A program made the position numbers and the translations under genes. 12,527 bases of DNA. Origin: Betaproteobacteria bacterium (GTDB lineage Bacteria; Pseudomonadota; Gammaproteobacteria; Burkholderiales; Burkholderiaceae). Shown one piece after another: positions 6,832 through 12,527 of the stretch (positions within the stretch are counted from its first letter, which is position 1; every line of letters begins with the position of its first letter). The DNA is taken from NCBI GenBank assembly GCA_018969885.1, contig JAGWXN010000070.1, positions 1-12,527 on the forward strand, written 5' to 3'. The notes below the pieces were generated by a model. That model saw nothing but the letters and a program-made list of their open reading frames with translations, was not told where the DNA came from and did no database searches.

Positions 6832-7968
6832 TTAACCGAGTTTTACGACATCGCCGGCGGGCGTTCGGGCGGCGCGCCGCAGCAGTCCGAAGGCGGCCAG
6901 TGCGGGTTCGTCGCTCGCGATGAACAACACGGCCGGGGTGGTACTGCTGGGGTTTTCAAGCGTCATCCAGTGATTGCCCGGCACCGCGATCGTGTCACGG
7001 AACTCGGCATCGAATACATGCTGCTCATCCACCCGGCAAATTGCGCTGCCCTCCAGCGGCGAGATGAGCAGGCTTGCGTTCTGGTTGAGCGGCGCGGTTT
7101 TCTCGCCAGGCCGCAGCATCTGAAGAAAGAAGGTCATGGTCTTGAAAACCGGGCCCCCCCGGATCGGGTCGGTGTATTCGACCACCAGCCCTTCCAGGCT
7201 CTCGGCGTCGCGATTGCGCTCGAGCACCTCGCGCATCATGTCGTAGCGGTAGACGTACATGGGAGACGACGCGCCCACGCCACGGGCGTGACTCACAAAG
7301 CGCGCGGTGGCGCCGCCCGTGCCGTAGATCTTGCGGCTGTAGTCGGGCGTAAAGCGCGCAGTCTGCTCACGTTTGCGGATGCCGTCTTCCTGATAGTCGT
7401 GACCGAACTCAAGTGCGTTCAGCACCTCCACCAGCGGGTAGTCGAGGACCGACAGATTAAGCGCCGGCTCGTTACCCACACAGCCATGGTTATGCCAGGT
7501 TTCTACTGGCGTGAGCACCATGTCGCCATGACCGAAGACAATGTTTTCGCCCTCCACCCCGGTGAAATTTTCCTGCCCGGTAAGCCCCAGGCGGATGGCG
7601 CTTGCCGTGTGCTTGTGCGGCGGCATCATTTCATTGGGGTCGTTGATGCGGTAGGCGGTATAGAGCGTGGTGACGGTGGCACGCCGCGGCCGCAGCCCCG
7701 GATTGACCAGGATGAGCGACCGCCGATCGGAACTGCCGGTATGGATGAGGCGCGCCGACTGCAGCATGAGTGCTTCGAGGTCGCGGGTGTAGCTCCAGTG
7801 AAAGGGCTGCGCGCGGGCGCCCGCCATCAGTTGACGGATTTCGTCGTGCTCCACATCGGAGCGCTGCGCCCAGAAGGGGAACAGATGCTTTTCGTTGATG
7901 CGTGCATACATCGCGCGAAGTTCATCTGACTCCGGTGCACTTGCTGCGTGCCCGCTCATCTCACCCAT
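6832..7968 (-). CDS. Gentisate 1,2-dioxygenase-like bicupin
   Basis: A 378-aa two-cupin protein of the gentisate dioxygenase family, whose members use Fe(II) to open aromatic rings (gentisate, 1-hydroxy-2-naphthoate, salicylates). The first cupin contains PPHKHTASAIRLGLTG (116-131) and later TPVETWHNHG (153-162), giving the iron triad His118, His120, His159, plus Arg126 as in gentisate dioxygenases. The N-terminal PFHWSYTRDLEALMLQS segment (55-71) also matches that family. The second cupin (about 278-355) lacks a His pair, having PLNQNASL at 293-300, so only one metal site is expected. Start is the ATG at 7968 with GGAGG 5 nt upstream; a TTG at 7983 is in frame but precedes no recognisable site. 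It is the first gene of the operon and diverges from the GntR regulator. Ring-cleavage activity is inferred; substrate unknown. Confidence 0.9.
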   Translation of the reverse strand: MGEMSGHAASAPESDELRAMYARINEKHLFPFWAQRSDVEHDEIRQLMAGARAQPFHWSYTRDLEALMLQSARLIHTGSSDRRSLILVNPGLRPRRATVTTLYTAYRINDPNEMMPPHKHTASAIRLGLTGQENFTGVEGENIVFGHGDMVLTPVETWHNHGCVGNEPALNLSVLDYPLVEVLNALEFGHDYQEDGIRKREQTARFTPDYSRKIYGTGGATARFVSHARGVGASSPMYVYRYDMMREVLERNRDAESLEGLVVEYTDPIRGGPVFKTMTFFLQMLRPGEKTAPLNQNASLLISPLEGSAICRVDEQHVFDAEFRDTIAVPGNHWMTLENPSSTTPAVLFIASDEPALAAFGLLRRAARTPAGDVVKLG

Positions 7969-7973
7969 TCCAA

Positions 7974-7978
7974 CCTCC
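7974..7978 (-). promoter_or_regulatory. Ribosome binding site of the bicupin gene
   Basis: GGAGG on the minus strand, 5 nt before the ATG at 7968. It selects this ATG over the in-frame TTG at 7983, which overlaps the region just upstream of the site, and over the second ATG at 7959. Confidence 0.7.
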
Positions 7979-8067
7979 GTCAACCGGTCTCGACCACCAT
8001 GACAAGACTAGAGGGAAATACCGATCGCTGCAATGCGGTTTAGAGGAGATAAGTGCGGCTTTCGAAA

Positions 8068-8089
8068 CAACCAATTGACAATTTGGTTG
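8068..8089. promoter_or_regulatory. 22-bp inverted repeat, probable GntR operator
   Basis: Perfect 7-bp arms CAACCAA and TTGGTTG flank the 8-bp spacer TTGACAAT. It lies in the only sizeable intergenic region, between the divergent bicupin and regulator starts, 100 bp from the first and 44 bp from the second. FadR/FCD-type GntR dimers bind short palindromes in such positions. The spacer contains TTGACA, a perfect sigma70 -35 hexamer for the regulator, so binding would block regulator transcription and could also act on the operon. Assignment to this regulator is inference from position and symmetry. Confidence 0.6.
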
Positions 8090-8104
8090 ATCGGGTTGGA
8101 TGCT
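8075..8104 (+). promoter_or_regulatory. Possible sigma70 promoter of the GntR regulator gene
   Basis: TTGACA at 8075-8080 is a perfect -35 hexamer. The -10 is poor: GATGCT at 8099-8104 with an 18-nt spacer is the best placed candidate. Transcription would start about 20-25 nt before the ribosome binding site GGAGA (8120-8124). The -35 sits in the centre of the inverted repeat. Confidence 0.35.
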
Positions 8105-8133
8105 TGCGAGATCTGAATTGGAGATAGTCGCCC

Positions 8134-8877
8134 ATGCGAATGCCTGCTGCCCGCCCCCCCGACGCCTATGCTGCACTGCTCGCCCAACTGCGCGAGCGTG
8201 CGGCGCGCGGGCAGGGGCTCCCTGCAGAGCGTGAGCTCGCGGCCGAGCTCTCGGTCACGCGACATCAGCTCCGACGCGCGCTGGCTGAGCTGCGCGAGCG
8301 CGGCGAGCTCGCTGCTCCGGCAGCGCCGCGGGGGCTGGGGCGGAGTGCCCGGGCGCTGGTACGGCGCACCCACCCCATCGAAGTCGCTGAACTGCGCGCC
8401 ATTCTCGAACCCGCCCTGGCCCGCATGGCGGCGGTGCGTGCTACGCCGATCGATGTTCGGCGGATTCAACGAGCCTCCACCACGCTTGCCGAACAGCAGA
8501 GCGCAAGCGCCGATCTGGATTTTCACAATGCAATCGCGGCTGCCACCGGAAACCGCCTGGCCGCAGACCTCTATGCGCTCCTTCGTCAGGTCGGACGCGA
8601 TGCGCGGCTTCACCTGAGCCCGGCACGAGAGCGTCCCGCCGAGCGCCTGCGGCAGCGCGATGCGGAGCATCAACAGGTGGCTCAGGCTATTGCGCTGCGC
8701 GATCCCGATGCGGCCGAGCAGGCGATGCAGGCGCACATGCGGATGGTGCAGCGGCAGGTGTTGGAGCGCATGGGGTCGCTCGAGCGGGGCACCGCTCGCC
8801 CGGCCGGTCGACGCGAGGCCCCGCGTCAACAGCAGGAAAGCGGACAGACTTCCGGGTTGAGCAGAAAGCGCGGGTGA
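8134..8877 (+). CDS. GntR-family transcriptional regulator with FCD ligand domain (FadR subfamily)
   Basis: A 247-aa cytoplasmic regulator. Residues about 10-75 form the winged helix-turn-helix, with LPAERELAAELSVTRHQLRRAL (29-50) matching the GntR recognition helix region. Residues about 82-212 are the all-helical FCD domain, with the metal-ligand pattern Asp127, His131 (DLDFHNAI), His179 (AEHQQV) and His201 (QAHM), which in this family coordinates a metal and binds carboxylic-acid effectors. An Arg/Gln-rich tail of about 35 residues follows the FCD domain and overlaps the convergent downstream gene. Start ATG at 8134 has GGAGA 9 nt upstream. It is divergent from the catabolic/TRAP operon and separated by a palindrome, so it most likely represses that operon and itself, with the pathway substrate as inducer. 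Confidence 0.93.
   Translation: MRMPAARPPDAYAALLAQLRERAARGQGLPAERELAAELSVTRHQLRRALAELRERGELAAPAAPRGLGRSARALVRRTHPIEVAELRAILEPALARMAAVRATPIDVRRIQRASTTLAEQQSASADLDFHNAIAAATGNRLAADLYALLRQVGRDARLHLSPARERPAERLRQRDAEHQQVAQAIALRDPDAAEQAMQAHMRMVQRQVLERMGSLERGTARPAGRREAPRQQQESGQTSGLSRKRG
8781..8827. repeat. Two adjacent small inverted repeats at the convergent gene ends
   Basis: CGAGCG/CGCTCG at 8781-8786 and 8793-8798 (6-nt loop), then GACGCG/CGCGTC at 8810-8815 and 8822-8827 (6-nt loop). They lie at the 3' end of the regulator gene and just beyond the stop of the opposing dehydrogenase-like gene. They could form weak bidirectional terminator hairpins, but there is no T-tract and short palindromes are common in GC-rich coding DNA. 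Confidence 0.25.
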
Positions 8878-9665
8878 AAGCTGTCTCGACCCATTCCCAT
8901 GGCAGCGATCAGACCGTCAACCGCCAGCTGGTCGCGAAGCGCGCGCATTGATTCAGGGTTGCCGTAGCGGCGTCGCGCAGCGCGCAGATCGATCAGGCGC
9001 TGATGACCGGGTGGCGGACAGTGGCCATCCGCGTCGGAGGTGACCATGACCCGCACGTCGGAGTCGCCGTGGCGCCCGGGGTCGGGGGTGCCTGCAGCGA
9101 TGGAGTCTTCGCCCACACATCGGTAACCCGCTTCGCGGGCGAGGGCGCGCATCCGGGCGGTGATGTCATCAGTTCCCACCAGGGCAAGCCGCAGCGCAGT
9201 CTTGTGCGGCGCCCGTCCGGGAGGATGCAGCGAGGCGACCGCTTCACCCGGCGCCCGATATCGTGATCCCTGATCTGGTTGTGGGGGATCGGATTCGTCG
9301 CGTTCGCGCGCCTGTTCATTGAGGCTGCGCTCAAGCATGCGAAACAGCGAGCGGGCAAGGAGCGCGGCGTCGTCGAGCGGCGCGTGGGTCACCCGAATGC
9401 CCGCCTCGGTCATGGCCTGGAGGTCGATCAGACCCGCCCCGGCGCCGGTGAGCCCAATTGCCTGAAGCCGGGGAAGACCGCGCAGAAACGCGGGCGCCAA
9501 CTCGGTGTGCTGGGAAACCATCAACCCCGATACGTCTTGAAGCGGTCCGGCATCGGAGGCAGTTGTGCCGACGTCAACTTCAAAAAGCGCGGCCAGCCGG
9601 TTAAGCGCTTCGTCGTGAAGCGCCGTGGCAACGACGACGCGATGTCTGCGAGCAGGCCTTCTCAT
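8826..9665 (-). CDS. Degenerate D-isomer-specific 2-hydroxyacid dehydrogenase-like protein
   Basis: A 279-aa protein that aligns in outline with D-2-hydroxyacid dehydrogenases. LRGLPRLQAIGLTGAGAGLIDLQAMTEAGIRVTHAP (61-96) matches the catalytic-domain segment before the NAD-binding domain, RLALVG (159-164) matches the first Rossmann strand, and about 241-272 resembles the family's LxxALxxGxIAxAxxDVF...P..LLxxP region. However the GxGxxG loop is replaced by GTDDIT, the catalytic Arg of the NxARG motif is not in place, and the protein ends at CPLSCC before the catalytic His. Enzyme activity is therefore unlikely. The ATG at 9665 is used; TTG and GTG lie 9 and 6 nt upstream and none has a clear ribosome binding site. 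It follows the phosphatase-fold gene by 27 nt and overlaps the regulator gene tail by 52 bp. It may be a pseudoenzyme or a decaying gene. Confidence 0.68.
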   Translation of the reverse strand: MRRPARRHRVVVATALHDEALNRLAALFEVDVGTTASDAGPLQDVSGLMVSQHTELAPAFLRGLPRLQAIGLTGAGAGLIDLQAMTEAGIRVTHAPLDDAALLARSLFRMLERSLNEQARERDESDPPQPDQGSRYRAPGEAVASLHPPGRAPHKTALRLALVGTDDITARMRALAREAGYRCVGEDSIAAGTPDPGRHGDSDVRVMVTSDADGHCPPPGHQRLIDLRAARRRYGNPESMRALRDQLAVDGLIAAMGMGRDSFHPRFLLNPEVCPLSCC

Positions 9666-9692
9666 GAGCACCAAGTTGCAACGACGGGACCG

Positions 9693-10559
9693 CTACGATC
9701 GAATTCCGGCGGCGGGGTGGAGTTCAATCAGCACGGGTTGATGATCGGAAGCGTCGGTCTTTGCGTCGACATGAAGCGCGCTCACCGCGGGCGCCAGATC
9801 CTCGGTCACGAACACGAAATCGCAGGTGTGTGGCTTGGGCCACTGCACCCGGTCATGAACGCCGTTGGTGTGAGCGTGAGGCTTACCCGGGTGGACGAGG
9901 GTCCAGGCGTCGCGCCAGGCGGGCGCGTCATCGATGGGTTCGAGCATCCGCGCATACTCGGCCGAGTCGGTGACGAAATTGAAATCGCCACACAGGAGCG
10001 CCGACGGGGGGCGAAGCCGCGCCTCGAAGGGCGAGCCGCGGTGCCGCGGCTGACCCCGGTCGGCCTGATGGCCGCAGGCCTCGCGGTGGAGGGCCCGCAG
10101 GTGGTCGACCTGAGCGGTACGCTGCCGCAGCGAGTAATACTCGAGGTGGGTGGTGATGACCCGCAGCGGTCCGCCAGACGTTTCAATCACGGCCTCAATC
10201 GCCACCCGCTGCATGCCGACTACATCAGAATCGGCCGGCCAGGCGAGCAAATGTCGCCAGACGCCCAGCACCGGTAGCCGCGACAGGAGCAGATTGCCAA
10301 ACCGCGCCCGGGCACCCTGCTTACCAGGGACGTCGACCGCGATGCCTTCCACGGCCTGATAGCCCGGCAGCAGTGACGCGAGCAGACTGAACTGATTCTC
10401 GCCAACCGAGCCGGCCAGTCCGGGGAACCCGTCCGAAACCTCCTGAAGGCACAACACATCGAAGTCTGCGAGGCCGCGGGCGGTATTGATGATGCGTACC
10501 GGGTCGACTTGCCCGTCGCAGCCGCGGCACCATTGGATATTCCAGGTGATGAGTTTCAT
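9693..10559 (-). CDS. Endonuclease/exonuclease/phosphatase-family hydrolase
   Basis: A 288-aa protein of the DNase I/inositol-phosphatase fold, which hydrolyses phosphodiester or phosphomonoester bonds with Mg2+. The active-site set is complete: Asn7 in TWNIQW, Glu40 in LQEV, His138 in TTHLEYYS, Asp192 and Asn194 in CGDFNF, and Asp272-His273 in ASDHQPV. No signal peptide is visible, so it should be cytoplasmic. The frame is open to 10685, but the ATG at 10559 was chosen because it begins exactly at the first beta strand (MKLITWN) and does not overlap the permease gene, whose stop is 14 nt upstream. Linkage to an ABC importer suggests it attacks the imported molecule, for example a phosphodiester, rather than DNA. 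That is inference. Confidence 0.9.
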   Translation of the reverse strand: MKLITWNIQWCRGCDGQVDPVRIINTARGLADFDVLCLQEVSDGFPGLAGSVGENQFSLLASLLPGYQAVEGIAVDVPGKQGARARFGNLLLSRLPVLGVWRHLLAWPADSDVVGMQRVAIEAVIETSGGPLRVITTHLEYYSLRQRTAQVDHLRALHREACGHQADRGQPRHRGSPFEARLRPPSALLCGDFNFVTDSAEYARMLEPIDDAPAWRDAWTLVHPGKPHAHTNGVHDRVQWPKPHTCDFVFVTEDLAPAVSALHVDAKTDASDHQPVLIELHPAAGIRS

Positions 10560-10573
10560 GTCTGGCTTTTGAG

Positions 10574-11434
10574 CTAGCGGATGCCCGCCCGCATGAATGA
10601 TTGAACGAACTGCCGCTGAAAGAGCAGGAACGCGATCAGAAGCGGCGCTACGGCGAGCAATGTGGCCGCGCAGATCAGCGACCAATCGATGCCCTGGTCG
10701 GTGCCGGTGAATACCTGCAATCCAACGGTGATGGGGCGCGACTCGACCGAGTTGCTGACCACCAGCGGCCAGAGAAAATTATTCCAGTGGTGGCTCACTG
10801 ACACCAGACCATAGGCAAGGTACGTGGGACGGGCGAGCGGCACATACACTTTCAAGAGCACCTGGAGTGCGCTTGCGCCCTCGACCCGCGCCGCCTCATC
10901 AAGCTCGGCAGGGATGGTTTTGAACGTCTGGCGAAGCAGAAAGATGCCAAATGCGGATGCCATGTAGGGCAGGCCGATGCCGGTGAGGGTATCAATCAGG
11001 CCCATCTGACTGAGCGTGCGGTGGTTTTCAACGATCAGCACGTCGGGCATCACCATGAGCTGAATCAGCACCATGAAGAACGCCAGATCGCGCCCCCGGA
11101 AGGCGAACCGCGCAAACGCATAGGCCGCGAGCGTCCCGAGGATCATCTGCGCAACCAGGATCATGGTGACCAGCATGATGGTGTTCAGAAAATAGCGCGC
11201 AAACGGTGCGGCGCTCCAGGCGGCCGCAAAATTGTCGAGCGTGAGCGGTGCACCGAGCTCGAAGCGCGTTGAATATTCACCCGGATGAAAAGCGGTCCAT
11301 ATCGCATAGACCAGTGGCAGGGCCCACAGAATCGCGAGCAGCCAGGCGGCCAGCGATTCAAGCGCGCCTCCCCCGGAAAAGGGCGGCGCAGCGGGCGTTT
11401 GTCGACCGGAGAGCGAGGGGGCGTGCGGTGTCAT
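10574..11434 (-). CDS. ABC transporter permease, MalG/UgpE type
   Basis: Inner-membrane subunit of a carbohydrate- or glycerol-phosphate-type (CUT1) ABC importer. The 286-aa product has about six transmembrane helices (first at about 28-48, last at about 255-273) and the cytoplasmic EAA loop at 180-199 (EAARVEGAS, then LKVYVPLARP), which contacts the ATPase. WxxFLWPLVV (217-226) is typical of the MalG/UgpE side. The first 25 residues are a hydrophilic Ser/Pro-rich tail. It starts 16 nt after the upstream permease stop and pairs with it. No ATPase gene is in the window, so it lies elsewhere in the operon or is shared. Substrate is not readable from this subunit. Confidence 0.93.
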   Translation of the reverse strand: MTPHAPSLSGRQTPAAPPFSGGGALESLAAWLLAILWALPLVYAIWTAFHPGEYSTRFELGAPLTLDNFAAAWSAAPFARYFLNTIMLVTMILVAQMILGTLAAYAFARFAFRGRDLAFFMVLIQLMVMPDVLIVENHRTLSQMGLIDTLTGIGLPYMASAFGIFLLRQTFKTIPAELDEAARVEGASALQVLLKVYVPLARPTYLAYGLVSVSHHWNNFLWPLVVSNSVESRPITVGLQVFTGTDQGIDWSLICAATLLAVAPLLIAFLLFQRQFVQSFMRAGIR

Positions 11435-11450
11435 GGCGGACGGGGCGGCT

Positions 11451-12326
11451 TCAGCGATAGTGAATACGGCGTTCGAGAAGCCCGAACTGAATCAGCGCAA
11501 GGAGTGCCAGCACCGCGAGCAGCACCGCGGTGATGGCGGCTGCGTAACCCATGTCCCAGAATTTGAAGCCCACCTCATAGAGATGGAAGAGCAGCAGCGT
11601 GGTGGCGTTGTCGGGCCCGCCTCGCGTCATGACCACGATATGGTCCACCAGCCGGAAGGAGTTGATGACCGCGTTGATGAGCACAAAGAGGGTCGTGGGC
11701 ATCAGAAGCGGGAACACGATGCGGCGGAGGTAGGTCAGGCGGCTTGCGCCCTCGATGGCCGCGGCTTCCGCATAGACCGGTGGAATCTGCTGCAGCGCAG
11801 CCAGATAAAAGATCATGAAAAAGCCCGACTCCTTCCAGATGGTGACCAGAATGACGCAGGCGAGTGCGGTGGAGGGGCTTCCCAGCCAATTGTGGCTAGG
11901 CAGACCGAAGAGCGAGGTGAACTGCTCAAGCAGTCCGTACTGCGGCGTGTAAAAAAACAGCCAGATGTTGGCGACCGCCACCATCGGCAGGACGGTGGGC
12001 GTGAAATAGGCGAGCCGCAGCCAGCCGCGGCCGGCGATTTTGCCGTTGACCCATAGCGCCATGACGAGCGCGAGCGCGATCGAAACCGGGATCGTGCCCA
12101 GGCAGTACCAGAGGTTGTTTTCAACCGCCCGCCAGAACACCGCGTCTTCAATCAGGGTCTGATAGTTATCGAGTCCCACGAATACCGACGGCCGATTGGC
12201 CTTCGGCGTCGACATCAGACTGTGGCCCAGCGTGGCGATCGCCGGATAGTGAGTGAAGAGCGCGAGCAGGCACGCGGCGGGCAAAAGCAGCAGCCAGCCG
12301 TTGACATGGACAGATACGCGCTTCAC
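11451..12326 (-). CDS. ABC transporter permease, MalF/UgpA type
   Basis: Partner inner-membrane subunit of the CUT1-type importer, 291 aa with about six helices. It shows FVGLDNYQTLIED (49-61), the usual segment before the core domain, the EAA loop at 187-206 (EAAAIEGAS, then RRIVFPLLMP), and VVMTRGGPDNAT (231-242), a hallmark of MalF/UgpA proteins. The start is a GTG at 12326, as no ATG or TTG lies in a suitable place upstream and the first helix begins at residue 10; no strong ribosome binding site is visible. It follows the solute-binding-protein gene by 66 nt that include a stable hairpin, so its expression is probably lower than that of the binding protein. Confidence 0.92.
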   Translation of the reverse strand: MKRVSVHVNGWLLLLPAACLLALFTHYPAIATLGHSLMSTPKANRPSVFVGLDNYQTLIEDAVFWRAVENNLWYCLGTIPVSIALALVMALWVNGKIAGRGWLRLAYFTPTVLPMVAVANIWLFFYTPQYGLLEQFTSLFGLPSHNWLGSPSTALACVILVTIWKESGFFMIFYLAALQQIPPVYAEAAAIEGASRLTYLRRIVFPLLMPTTLFVLINAVINSFRLVDHIVVMTRGGPDNATTLLLFHLYEVGFKFWDMGYAAAITAVLLAVLALLALIQFGLLERRIHYR

Positions 12327-12355
12327 TCGAGCAGATCTTGAAGTGATGAGTGATG

Positions 12356-12384
12356 CCCGTGGCAGGCGTGTCGCCCGCCACGGG
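12356..12384 (-). terminator. Hairpin between binding-protein and permease genes (attenuator or RNA stabiliser)
   Basis: Two 13-nt arms, CCCGTGGCAGGCG (12356-12368) and CGCCCGCCACGGG (12372-12384), pair at 12 of 13 positions around a TGT loop. On the minus strand it begins 8 nt after the solute-binding-protein stop. No T-run follows (CATCACTCATCACTTC instead), so it is not a classical intrinsic terminator. Hairpins at this place in ABC operons, as between malE and malF, stabilise the upstream message or reduce readthrough, giving more receptor than permease. The same structure could form on the other strand. Confidence 0.6.
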
Positions 12385-12392
12385 TCATGGGA

Positions 12393-12527
12393 TCAGCGGC
12401 GATAGGGACGCAGAATCCGCTCGGCTTCGCGCTGCGCATCGCGCATCGCGACCTCAGGCGTTTTCGCCCCGGTGAGGGCCGCCTGCAAACCATCATTGAG
12501 TGCCTTGGTGACGCGCTGGTTCTCGTG
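12393..12527 (-). CDS. C-terminus of an extracellular solute-binding protein (partial)
   Basis: From the window edge, 44 codons read to a TGA at 12393-12395. The peptide contains LNDGLQAALTGAKTPEVAM followed by a DAQREAERIL helix and a short basic end. This is the characteristic final helix pair of family 1 extracellular solute-binding proteins (MalE/UgpB type), where an A..G..T.E.AL.....A. pattern closes the protein. Gene order binding protein, MalF-type and MalG-type permease confirms the call. The ligand-binding part is outside the window, so substrate is unknown. The 5' end and any operon promoter are also outside. Confidence 0.85.
   Translation of the reverse strand, partial: HENQRVTKALNDGLQAALTGAKTPEVAMRDAQREAERILRPYRR

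Noticed and set aside
6787..7929. 380-codon plus-strand open frame opposite the bicupin
   Set aside because: Codon-mirror of the dioxygenase-like gene, with no ribosome binding site or recognisable motif; the minus strand has the metal triad and a strong start.
8008..8829. 273-codon minus-strand frame opposite the regulator
   Set aside because: The plus strand encodes an intact GntR/FCD protein with metal ligands; the antisense frame has no motif and would run through the operator region.
9279..10277. 332-codon plus-strand open frame spanning the dehydrogenase-like and EEP genes
   Set aside because: It crosses two opposing genes and their junction and shows no domain; the minus-strand EEP active site is complete.
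10560..10685. 42-codon N-terminal extension of the EEP-family hydrolase
   Set aside because: It overlaps the 3' end of the permease gene and adds no domain; the family fold starts at MKLITWN.
12356..12384. Classical rho-independent terminator
   Set aside because: The stem is strong, but no T-run follows on either strand in a suitable place, so it is reported as an attenuator or stabiliser instead.
1..12527. CRISPR array, tRNA, insertion sequence or phage-defence system
   Set aside because: No regularly spaced direct repeats, cloverleaf-like segments, transposase motifs or terminal inverted repeats were seen on reading both strands; every sizeable gene falls in a metabolic, transport or regulatory family.

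Overview
The window is GC-rich, tightly packed bacterial chromosome. The gene content (a TRAP transporter with separate small and large membrane subunits, a FadR-type GntR regulator, GST-like and RidA-like enzymes, a sugar/glycerol-phosphate-type ABC importer) fits a Pseudomonadota, most likely a beta- or gammaproteobacterium; this assignment is inference from gene families only. I saw no tRNA, rRNA, CRISPR array, insertion sequence or phage gene. There is no gene-free stretch over 300 bases: the longest is the 165-bp divergent intergenic region 7969-8133.

Region A (bases 1-7968, minus strand) reads as one long operon. In transcription order it encodes a gentisate-1,2-dioxygenase-like bicupin, a seven-bladed LVIVD beta-propeller, a RidA-family deaminase, a glutathione S-transferase-like protein, a GMC flavin oxidoreductase, a complete TRAP importer (DctP, DctQ, DctM) and the start of an exported protein cut off at base 1. 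Gaps are -4 to 53 bp. A reasonable model is uptake of an organic acid by the TRAP system followed by oxidation, oxidative cleavage and deamination or isomerisation in the cytoplasm. The substrate is unknown; a hydroxylated or aminated aromatic acid is the best guess.

Region B (8134-8877, plus strand) is a GntR/FCD regulator transcribed divergently from the operon. The shared intergenic region holds a 22-bp inverted repeat that overlaps a TTGACA hexamer, a plausible autoregulatory operator that would also control the operon.

Region C (8826-12527, minus strand) is a second operon: the tail of an extracellular solute-binding protein, a strong hairpin, two MalF/MalG-type ABC permeases, an endonuclease/exonuclease/phosphatase-fold hydrolase, and a degenerate D-2-hydroxyacid-dehydrogenase-like protein whose 3' end overlaps the regulator gene. 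No ABC ATPase is present in the window. Substrate could be a phosphodiester such as a glycerophosphodiester, judged only from the linked phosphodiesterase-type gene.

The parts that deserve a second look are the unassigned catabolic operon (particularly the histidine-rich propeller next to the bicupin and RidA), the operator, the degenerate dehydrogenase and the hairpin between the binding-protein and permease genes.
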